From an uncultured bacterium (GTDB taxonomy: Bacteria; Actinomycetota; Coriobacteriia; Coriobacteriales; Coriobacteriaceae), in NCBI GenBank assembly GCA_958349055.1, contig CATWBO010000042.1, positions 1 to 14,427 of the forward strand: a stretch of DNA of 14,427 nt. The letters run 5' to 3'. The stretch's first letter is position 1. Each line of letters starts with the position of its first letter. The notes under the pieces are model-generated. The model saw only the letters and a list, made by a program, of their open reading frames with translations. It was not told the origin of the DNA and ran no database searches. Made by a program: the position numbers and the translations under genes. Shown piece by piece: positions 1 to 6,334 of the stretch.

Positions 1-38
1 TGAAACAGTTGTGCGTTTCGTTGGGGCCGTTTGTTCTT

Positions 39-66
39 GTTGGGGTGTTTAACCACCGTCCCCAAC
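39..66. repeat. Hairpin near left edge
   Basis: GTTGGGG (39-45) is complementary to CCCCAAC (60-66), with an alternative inner GGTG/CACC pairing. It lies upstream of the clear terminator at 86-120 and probably belongs to the 3' region of a gene outside the window. No ORF or known motif was recognised in positions 1-85. Confidence 0.4.
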
Positions 67-83
67 GACTACTTCTATACAGC

Positions 84-121
84 AAAAAGGGGTGCTGACC
101 ATTTCGGTCGGCACCCCTTTA
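84..121. terminator. Strong, probably bidirectional intrinsic terminator
   Basis: A 15-bp stem (86-100 with 106-120) contains one T.G wobble and is closed by an ATTTC loop. It is flanked by A-rich sequence on the left (AAAAA) and ends in TTT on the right, so it could stop transcription from either side. It probably ends a gene lying left of the window and insulates cutC. Confidence 0.8.
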
Positions 122-189
122 AGTTGCGGTGAAATAGGGACTAAATGGGGGCTCTAGACGCCAAAACAGTCCCTATTCCACCGCAACTT
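121..189. repeat. 22-bp inverted repeat (REP/MITE-like)
   Basis: The arms 121-142 and 168-189 match at 21 of 22 positions; the only mismatch is A132 against C178. They enclose a 25-base spacer. The arms contain GTTGCGGTG and ATAGGGACT. The element directly abuts the terminator to its left and ends 58 bases before the cutC start. It has no T-tract and is longer than a usual terminator stem, so an interspersed palindromic element is more likely. Whether it recurs in the genome cannot be seen here. Confidence 0.7.
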
Positions 190-247
190 CATGGGGATGT
201 GTGACAATGCCCGTCGGAAAACATCTGCTGTCTTTGGGGGCCTATCT

Positions 248-925
248 ATGCTGTACGAGTTTTGTGCCGAGAACTTTGAGCGAGTGCCGGCGGCCATCGA
301 GGCCAGTGCGGGGCGCATCGAGCTGTGTGACAACCTCGCCGTCGGTGGCACCACGCCTTCCGCCGGCGTTATTAGCGCTACAGTCAGCTACGCTCACGAG
401 CATGACGCGCGAGTGATGTGCATGATTCGTCCGCGTGGTGGCGATTTTCATTACAACCAGGACGAGCTGCGCATGATGGAGATGGACCTGGGCCTTGCTG
501 TGAGCGCTGGCGTTGACGGCCTGGTCTTTGGCTGCTGCAAGCCCTGTGCCGGCGGCTGGGCGCTCGACGAGCTCACCCTCGGCGCCCTCGTTATGGCTAC
601 GGGCTGCGCGACCGAGGAGTGCAAGCGCGAGTCCCTTGACATCACCTTCCACATGGCATTTGACCAGCTCTCGCCCGAAGCTCAGCTGGACGCCGTTGAC
701 ACGCTCGCCGACTGCGGCGTCACGCGCATTCTGACGCACGGTGGCGCTGCCAGTACGCCGATCGAGGACAACTTCGAAAACCTGGCTCGTTTAATCGAGT
801 ATGCGGGCGATCGTTTGACCATCCTTCCCGGCGGCGGCATCACTACGGCAAATCGCGACGCGGTCGCGGCGGCACTAGGCGTCTCCGAGCTCCATGGCAC
901 CAAGATCGTGCCACTGGAGGTATAA
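248..925 (+). CDS. cutC: CutC family protein (copper homeostasis)
   Basis: This is a 225-residue predicted cytoplasmic TIM-barrel protein of the CutC family. Signature blocks are present: RIELCDNL (residues 23-30) followed by the GG-TPS loop, MIRPRGGDF (59-67), a TFHMAFD block (family consensus FHRAFD, so the usual Arg is Met here), and near the C terminus ILTHGG, then ILPGGGI. The family has been linked to copper tolerance and copper binding in some bacteria, but its biochemical role is unsettled. I chose ATG 248 because the family motif starts right there (MLYEF) and a G-rich stretch lies just upstream. An in-frame ATG at 191 would begin at the edge of the inverted repeat and has no ribosome binding site. 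The gene is coupled to the next one: its last codons contain that gene's Shine-Dalgarno. No clear promoter was found. Confidence 0.85.
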   Translation: MLYEFCAENFERVPAAIEASAGRIELCDNLAVGGTTPSAGVISATVSYAHEHDARVMCMIRPRGGDFHYNQDELRMMEMDLGLAVSAGVDGLVFGCCKPCAGGWALDELTLGALVMATGCATEECKRESLDITFHMAFDQLSPEAQLDAVDTLADCGVTRILTHGGAASTPIEDNFENLARLIEYAGDRLTILPGGGITTANRDAVAAALGVSELHGTKIVPLEV

Positions 926-928
926 CCC

Positions 929-1726
929 GTGGCGCTGGTATTTGACGTTCGGCAGGCGAGCGGCAAGCCCGACGATAATCGTCGCCCTGGCACCGCGTGC
1001 CCCTTTTGCGACACGGAGGGGCTCGCCAACATCATCCAGCGCGATGGTGACTGCATCTGGCTCGAGAATAAGTTCAAGACCTTGCGGGCCACCCGTCAGA
1101 CCGTATTGATCGAGTCGGCCAATCACGACGCCGACCTGGTGACCTATGAACCGGACGAGCTGCATCATGTGATGAGGTTTGCCCTGGGCTGTTGGCAGCA
1201 GATGATCGATTCCCAACAGTACCGCAGTGTGCTCATGTACAAGAACAAAGGCCCGCTTTCGGGCGGCAGCCTCGTCCATCCGCACATGCAGATTGTGGGC
1301 CTGGAGCGGGAGGACGGTTATGCAGCACTAGCCCCCGCCAACTTCGAAGGCATCGATGTTTGGCGACACGGGAGGGTTGCGGTCAACATTTCAACCGAGC
1401 CGATCATGGGATTCTTTGAGGTCAACGTCTCGGCTCCACAGGGAATCGCCGCCAGCGACGACGTCCGCGATCAAGCCGAAGCGGACCTGTTTGTCGATGC
1501 GATTCAGGTGGCCCTGCGCTATATCCTGCACGAACACCACGGCGGTCGCGCGGAGTCGTACAACTTGTTCTTCTACCACATGAACGGCCGGACCATTGCC
1601 AAGGCGTTGCCACGTTGGGTGGTATCGCCCTACTTTGTGGGCTATCGTTTGGCCCAGGTCAATGCCGAGACCACGCTCGATACCGATGCTGAGCGCCTGC
1701 GTGCGCATCTGGAAACGCTCGCGTAG
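929..1726 (+). CDS. GalT-like HIT-superfamily protein (DUF4931-type)
   Basis: The protein has 265 residues and starts with GTG. GGAGG at 916-920, inside the end of cutC, lies 8 bases before the start, which implies coupled translation. Features recall galactose-1-phosphate uridylyltransferase. CPFC at residues 24-27 resembles the zinc-binding pair near the GalT N terminus. A block MYKNKGPLSGGSLVHPHMQI has the catalytic-type HPHxQ motif at 117-121, as in GalT NKG...HPHGQ. The region ESANHD (62-67) also resembles GalT. It is shorter than classical GalT (about 350 residues), and no galactose genes are nearby, so the substrate is unknown. A nucleotidyl transferase or hydrolase acting on a sugar or nucleoside phosphate is an inference. 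DUF4931 is the closest family I recognise. Confidence 0.75.
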   Translation: MALVFDVRQASGKPDDNRRPGTACPFCDTEGLANIIQRDGDCIWLENKFKTLRATRQTVLIESANHDADLVTYEPDELHHVMRFALGCWQQMIDSQQYRSVLMYKNKGPLSGGSLVHPHMQIVGLEREDGYAALAPANFEGIDVWRHGRVAVNISTEPIMGFFEVNVSAPQGIAASDDVRDQAEADLFVDAIQVALRYILHEHHGGRAESYNLFFYHMNGRTIAKALPRWVVSPYFVGYRLAQVNAETTLDTDAERLRAHLETLA

Positions 1727-1737
1727 CAAGGCGAGCG
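1716..1737. terminator. Hairpin spanning the stop codon in a convergent gap
   Basis: CGCTCGC (1716-1722) pairs perfectly with GCGAGCG (1731-1737). The stem includes the end of the GalT-like gene and its stop codon. A second, overlapping palindrome AGGCGAGCGCCT lies at 1729-1740. The two convergent genes are only 30 bases apart and no T-tract follows, so a role in termination is only possible. Confidence 0.35.
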
Positions 1738-1756
1738 CCTGCGAAAAGTGTGCTGC

Positions 1757-2755
1757 CTAGCGTGCCATCGCGTCGCGCCCGGCCTTGACCCGCTTGCGCT
1801 GTTTGGCGCGCTCCTCGTCGGTTAGGCGCTCAAAGAGGTGCCCGATAATCGAGGCCAGCACCTGCTGAAACAGCGTGCCGCACATGACGGGGAACACGAC
1901 CTCGCCGGGAAAATACTGTGTGGCGATGACGGCGCCCGAAGAGATATTGCGCATGCCGCAGGTAAAGCACATGGTGGTCGTCTCGCTATACGGCAGATGC
2001 AACGCACGGGCGACCAGAAAACCGACGACAAAGCCGCTGATGGCGAAGACCAAAATAAAGAGGGCGACTTCCAAGCGCTCAACATTCATGTGCAGCACGT
2101 ACTCGCTCATGGCGGTGGAGTTGGACGCGATGACACCCATCATCATGAACTTGCAGGCGGGCGAAAGCGCGGGGGAGAGCTTCTCGTGGCCCCAGCCGCG
2201 CGTGAGCTCGTTGATGACGATACCGAGTACGGCGGGAATGGCGATCATAAAGGCCATGTTCTGCATCATGCTCGGCACATCGATCGAGACGGTGGCGCCC
2301 AGCAGGAGCTTGAGCGTAAGCGGAATCGTCACGGGCGAGATGACCGAGGACGTCAGGATAATGGTGAGCGCGAGCGGGCCGTTGCCGCCGAACATGCTGA
2401 TCCACATAAAGGCGGTGACGGCCACGGGCACGCTGTACTCGAGCACGATGCCGCAGACGAGGTTAGGGTTGGAACCAAAGAACAACGATCCCATGGCATA
2501 GGCGGCGATGGGGATGAGCACTGCCGAGACCAACAGCGCCAGAATCAGGTGTAGCGGACGACGGAATACCTCGGCCACCTGATGGAAGGTGTTGCTCAGT
2601 GCTCCCTGAAACGTCATAAAGGCAAACAGGGTGGGCACGATGGGCTTGAGCACGCCGATCTGCTGGGGAAAGAGCACGCCGAGCGTCACGCAAATCGGAA
2701 CGATGACCTGCATGTGCCCCGCGAGAAACTTGCCCAGTCCAACCCATTGCTTCAT
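1757..2755 (-). CDS. Bile acid:sodium symporter (BASS) family transporter
   Basis: This 332-residue integral membrane protein has about ten hydrophobic segments, roughly at residues 10-30, 38-54, 67-93, 99-122, 126-153, 163-186, 203-221, 228-252, 258-275 and 282-305. It ends in a short basic tail (KQRKRVKAGR). The C-terminal core CGMRNISSGAVIA and the preceding paired transmembrane helices match the sodium/bile acid symporter fold (SBF/BASS). The family carries bile acids, keto acids, pantothenate and other organic anions with sodium. The actual substrate cannot be read from sequence. Bile acids would be plausible in a gut organism but that is inference. The gene is convergent with the GalT-like gene and divergent from recJ. 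A GGGAG lies about 12 bases before the ATG, with a closer AAGAG also available. Confidence 0.85.
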   Translation of the reverse strand: MKQWVGLGKFLAGHMQVIVPICVTLGVLFPQQIGVLKPIVPTLFAFMTFQGALSNTFHQVAEVFRRPLHLILALLVSAVLIPIAAYAMGSLFFGSNPNLVCGIVLEYSVPVAVTAFMWISMFGGNGPLALTIILTSSVISPVTIPLTLKLLLGATVSIDVPSMMQNMAFMIAIPAVLGIVINELTRGWGHEKLSPALSPACKFMMMGVIASNSTAMSEYVLHMNVERLEVALFILVFAISGFVVGFLVARALHLPYSETTTMCFTCGMRNISSGAVIATQYFPGEVVFPVMCGTLFQQVLASIIGHLFERLTDEERAKQRKRVKAGRDAMAR

Positions 2756-2837
2756 ATACTCTTGTGACTCCCTTTGCTCGTGAATCCGTTTTGAATGGAT
2801 ATGCTAGACGCTCGCATGCGTCCGTGCGTCAGAAACG

Positions 2838-2852
2838 CTCGATTATTTCGAG
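2838..2852. promoter_or_regulatory. Palindrome in the divergent intergenic region
   Basis: CTCGA-TTATT-TCGAG is a perfect 5-bp inverted repeat with an AT-rich centre. It lies between the symporter and recJ starts. A further GACGC/GCGTC pair lies at 2807-2822. Either could be an operator for the minus-strand gene, for which no good promoter was found. The rest of 2756-2895 shows nothing else I can name. Confidence 0.25.
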
Positions 2853-2895
2853 GGTATTACCGGCATCGTTTACCGAAACCGCGGCGTGCTGCGGC

Positions 2896-2923
2896 GTTTT
2901 GCGTCCGTACTGCACGGTATAAT
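2896..2923 (+). promoter_or_regulatory. Promoter for recJ-rel
   Basis: A perfect -10 hexamer TATAAT sits at 2918-2923. The best -35 candidates, GTTTTG or TTTTGC at 2896-2902, are poor and give a 15-16 base spacer. Transcription would start near 2930, giving a leader of about 100 bases before recJ. Confidence 0.55.
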
Positions 2924-2941
2924 AAATCCGTTCAACAGATC

Positions 2942-2959
2942 TGCCTGCCGAAGCGGGCA
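2942..2959 (+). promoter_or_regulatory. Leader hairpin upstream of recJ
   Basis: TGCCTGC (2942-2948) pairs with GCGGGCA (2953-2959) around a CGAA loop, with one T.G wobble. It sits in the predicted 5' leader just before the GAGGA at 2966-2970. It could affect translation or mRNA stability; no specific role is visible. Confidence 0.35.
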
Positions 2960-2979
2960 TACACAGAGGACTCATCGCT

Positions 2980-3045
2980 ATGAACCGTGAGAGGTATCGC
3001 GGCGACCTGCCCCTATCGGGGGTGGGTGCCTATGTCATCGCTTAA
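2980..3045 (+). CDS. Possible 21-residue leader peptide overlapping the recJ start
   Basis: ATG 2980 has GAGGA (2966-2970) 9 bases upstream, a better spaced ribosome binding site than many genes here. The ORF runs 21 codons (MNRERYRGDL...) to TAA at 3043-3045, so it ends 14 bases inside recJ in another frame. Ribosomes ending there could re-initiate at recJ. The peptide resembles nothing I know. It may simply be chance, and a GTG at 2987 in the recJ frame is a competing start. Confidence 0.35.
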   Translation: MNRERYRGDLPLSGVGAYVIA

Positions 3046-6000
3046 GACGACGCATCGCTGGGCGGTCGCTCAGCAAAACCCCGAGCTCGAAAAGGAGCTT
3101 TCGGCTGGCCTGGGCATACCCGGGCTGGTGGCGCGCATTATGGTTGCGCACGGCATTACATCCATCGAGGAAGGCCAGCTGTTTTTGACGCCTTCGCTCG
3201 ATCGCGACTGGGCCGACCCACTCATTATCCCGGGCATGTCGGTCGTTGCCGACCGCGTCGAGCGTGCTATTCGCAACCACGAGCGCATCGCGGTCTTTGG
3301 CGATTTTGACGTTGACGGTATTACGTCGACCTGCCTGTTGACCGAGGCACTGTGCACGTTTGGTGCCGATGTCACACCGTTTATTCCGCATCGCTTTGAC
3401 GAGGGCTATGGTCTTTCGCGCGCGGCGCTCGACCGCGTTAACGAGCTCGCTCGCCCCCGGCTGATCGTGACCGTCGATAACGGTATTGCCGCCAAGGAAG
3501 AGGTCTCCTATCTGGAGAGCCTGGGGATCGATTTGGTGGTCACGGACCATCACGAGCCCTCCGATCAGGTGCCGCAGGGCGTGCCCCTGACCGACCCTAA
3601 GCTCGAGGACGAGGGTCCTTCACGTGAGCTTGCCGGTGCCGGCGTGGCACTCAAGCTGGTGCAGGTTCTGGGCGAGCGTCTGGGCAAGCCGTCGTATTGG
3701 CGTTCGCTGATCGAGGTTGCGGCGCTTGGTACCGTGTCCGACATGATGCCGCTCACGCCCGAGAATCGCGCACTGGTCGCCGAGGGCATCCAGCAGATGC
3801 GCGTGACCGCCCGCCCCGGCTATATCGCGCTTGCCGCGCTCGCCAAGGCCGACCTCTCTAGCATTACGGCCGATGGCCTGTCGTTTTCGCTCATTCCCCG
3901 CTTGAACGCCGCCGGCCGCATGGCCGATCCCAAGCTGGCACTCGACCTGCTGCTTGCCCGCGATCCTATCGAGGCAAGCGCTCTGGCGGCCGAGCTCGAG
4001 GAGATCAACCGTCAGCGCCGCGAGATCGAGGCGGAGCTCACACGCGACGCCATGGCGAAGGTGGAGGAGACCTATGATGGCGGTCGCGCAATCGTCGTGG
4101 GTGGCGAGGGCTGGCACGAGGGCGTCAAGGGTATCGTAGCGAGCCGTCTGACCAACCGTTATCACGTGCCGGCGCTGCTCTTCTCGATCGAAGACGGTAT
4201 CGCTCGCGGCTCGGGTCGCTCGGTGGGCAAGGTCAACCTGTTCGACGCCGTAGAACGCTGCTCGGATCTGCTGGTTCGTCGCGGCGGGCATGCGGGCGCG
4301 GTGGGCGTGACCATCGAGGCGTCCAAGCTCGACGAGTTCCGTCGTCGTCTTTCCGCCGTGCTGTCCGAACTTCCCGCCGAGGACTTTGAGGACACCGACG
4401 AGGTTGCCGCCACGGTCGACCTCTCCGAGCTGAATATCGAGACCATCGAGCAGATCTCCCGTCTTGAGCCGTTTGGCCAGGGCAACAAGGTGCCGCTTCT
4501 GGCCGCCGAGGGCGTGACGATGTGCGACCGCGCCGTGGTGGGCAAAACCGGCGAGCACATGCGCTTTGTGGCGACCGATGGCGCCGCGAGTGTGCCGGCC
4601 ATTATGTTCCGCGTGCCGCAAATCGATAAGCTCATCAACTGCGATAGCGCTGTCGACTTGGTGTTCGAGGCCGTTGCCGAGCATTGGCAGGGGCGTGTGA
4701 AGCCCAAGCTCATGATCAAGGATGTTCTGGTCCGCGATACCACGCTGCCCAGCGTCGACGATCCGGCATGCGAGCTTCGTCGTGGCGTGCAGCCGGCGGA
4801 TTCCGGCCTGCGCCTGGAGTCGCGTAAGCGCGAGACGCTCGCCCAGCTTTCCTATACCGAGCTCACGCGCTCGCTTATCCATAGCTTTATCGGATCGAAC
4901 CAGCCGCACCGCGCGCAGGCTGAGGCGCTCGATGCCTTGGCCGACCACCAGAGCGTCTTGGCCGTTATGGGAACGGGCCGCGGCAAGTCTCTCATCTTCC
5001 ATGTACATGCTGCGCGCGAGGCTGTCCTTCGCGGACGTGCGAGTATCTTTGTCTATCCGCTGCGCGCGCTTGTTGCCGACCAGGCCTATCACCTCTCGTC
5101 GACGATGGCAGCGCTTGGCATTGGCGTTGGCGTGCTGACCGGCGAGACCGTGGAGGCCGCACGCGATGACGTGTTCGCCGGCCTAGCTTCGGGCCGCACC
5201 GGTATCGTGCTCACGACGCCCGAGTTCCTATCTATCCACCGTGACCGCTTCGCGCGTTCGGGCCGCATCGGCTTTGTCGTTATCGATGAGGCGCACCACG
5301 CCGGCCTTGCCAAGGGCGGCGACCGCAGCGCCTATCTCGACATGCCCGATATCCTCAAAGACCTGGGCGACCCGGTTGTTATGGCTGCGACGGCCACCGC
5401 GACGGCTCCGGTCGTGGCCGAGCTTGCCCGCATGCTGCCGATTACTCGCACGGTGGTCGACGAGACGGTGCGCGAGAACCTGCAGCTCGAGGACGACCGC
5501 GACCTTGCGAGCCGCGAGAATCGTTTGGTGTCGATCGTGGCGACGGGGGAGAAGACCGTCATTTACGTCAATTCGCGCGACCAGTCCGTGGCGCTCGCCA
5601 AGACGTTGCGCAAGCGTGTGCCCGATTGCGCAACCCATATCGCGTTCTATAACGCGGGGCTTGCGCGCTCTGATCGCCGCCGCGTGGAGGAAGCATTCCG
5701 AGACGGAAGCCTCAGCTGCATCGTTTCGACCTCCGCCTTTGGCGAGGGTGTCAACCTGCCCGATATCCGCCATGTCGTGCTCTACCACATGCCGTTTGGC
5801 GCCATTGAGTTCAACCAGATGAGCGGGCGTGCCGGTCGCGATGGTCAGCCCGCCGTGATCCATCTGCTCTATTCGTCGCGCGACGCCCGCATCAACGAGC
5901 GCCTGCTCGACTGCTACGCACCCGAGCGTGACGAACTCGTCACACTCTATCGTGCGCTGCAGACCATGTGGCGCTCCAACCGCGGTAAGACCGGGGATGA

Positions 6001-6319
6001 TTCATTCTGCGCAAGCGATATCGACATCGCGCAGATGTGCCTTGCCATCGATGCCCGCACCCCGGTCGACGAGCGTTCGGTGGCAAGCGGCCTGGGAATC
6101 TTCGAAGAGCTTGGTTTCTGCCGCGTTTCGGAGCTTGGCGACACGCGCCGCATCGTGATGGCCGAAAATCCCGGCCGCGTGCAATTGAGCAGGTCAATTC
6201 GCTATTTGGAGGGCTTGCGCTCGCGCATGGAGTTCTCGGCTTTCCGGAGTTGGGCGCTCGATTCGTGCGCTTCTGATATGCTAGCCAAAGTTAACCGCCC
6301 GATCGTACCGCGGGCCTAG
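3032..6319 (+). CDS. recJ: RecJ ssDNA exonuclease fused to a RecQ-like helicase
   Basis: The protein has 1095 residues from ATG 3032, which has GGGGGTGGG just upstream; GTG 2987 is an alternative. The N-terminal half is RecJ. It has a DHH-family motif DFDVDG (91-96), TDHH (DHH at 172-174), ALGTVSDMMP, a DHHA1 GGH (418-420) and an OB-like region (about 511-569). The C-terminal half is a superfamily 2 helicase. It has Walker A GTGRGKS (647-653), DEAHH (752-756), TATAT (motif III type) and QMSGRAGR (929-936, motif VI). The RecQ zinc cluster and HRDC domain are not evident; a possible winged-helix region follows motif VI. E. coli RecJ has about 577 residues and works with a separate RecQ in the RecFOR pathway. 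Here unwinding and 5'-3' degradation of ssDNA would be in one polypeptide (inference). It shares an operon with rel. Confidence 0.9.
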   Translation: MSSLKTTHRWAVAQQNPELEKELSAGLGIPGLVARIMVAHGITSIEEGQLFLTPSLDRDWADPLIIPGMSVVADRVERAIRNHERIAVFGDFDVDGITSTCLLTEALCTFGADVTPFIPHRFDEGYGLSRAALDRVNELARPRLIVTVDNGIAAKEEVSYLESLGIDLVVTDHHEPSDQVPQGVPLTDPKLEDEGPSRELAGAGVALKLVQVLGERLGKPSYWRSLIEVAALGTVSDMMPLTPENRALVAEGIQQMRVTARPGYIALAALAKADLSSITADGLSFSLIPRLNAAGRMADPKLALDLLLARDPIEASALAAELEEINRQRREIEAELTRDAMAKVEETYDGGRAIVVGGEGWHEGVKGIVASRLTNRYHVPALLFSIEDGIARGSGRSVGKVNLFDAVERCSDLLVRRGGHAGAVGVTIEASKLDEFRRRLSAVLSELPAEDFEDTDEVAATVDLSELNIETIEQISRLEPFGQGNKVPLLAAEGVTMCDRAVVGKTGEHMRFVATDGAASVPAIMFRVPQIDKLINCDSAVDLVFEAVAEHWQGRVKPKLMIKDVLVRDTTLPSVDDPACELRRGVQPADSGLRLESRKRETLAQLSYTELTRSLIHSFIGSNQPHRAQAEALDALADHQSVLAVMGTGRGKSLIFHVHAAREAVLRGRASIFVYPLRALVADQAYHLSSTMAALGIGVGVLTGETVEAARDDVFAGLASGRTGIVLTTPEFLSIHRDRFARSGRIGFVVIDEAHHAGLAKGGDRSAYLDMPDILKDLGDPVVMAATATATAPVVAELARMLPITRTVVDETVRENLQLEDDRDLASRENRLVSIVATGEKTVIYVNSRDQSVALAKTLRKRVPDCATHIAFYNAGLARSDRRRVEEAFRDGSLSCIVSTSAFGEGVNLPDIRHVVLYHMPFGAIEFNQMSGRAGRDGQPAVIHLLYSSRDARINERLLDCYAPERDELVTLYRALQTMWRSNRGKTGDDSFCASDIDIAQMCLAIDARTPVDERSVASGLGIFEELGFCRVSELGDTRRIVMAENPGRVQLSRSIRYLEGLRSRMEFSAFRSWALDSCASDMLAKVNRPIVPRA

Positions 6320-6334
6320 GGGAAGGGGACCTCG

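Noticed and set aside
1838..2554. Long plus-strand ORF (238 codons) opposite the symporter gene
   Set aside because: It is antisense to a clear BASS membrane protein. Its translation is rich in His, Gly and Asp with no family features, a shadow of the GC-biased third codon positions.
3620..5092. Minus-strand ORF of 490 codons opposite recJ
   Set aside because: The plus strand encodes conserved RecJ and helicase motifs throughout. The antisense product has low-complexity composition and no ribosome binding site that I can support.
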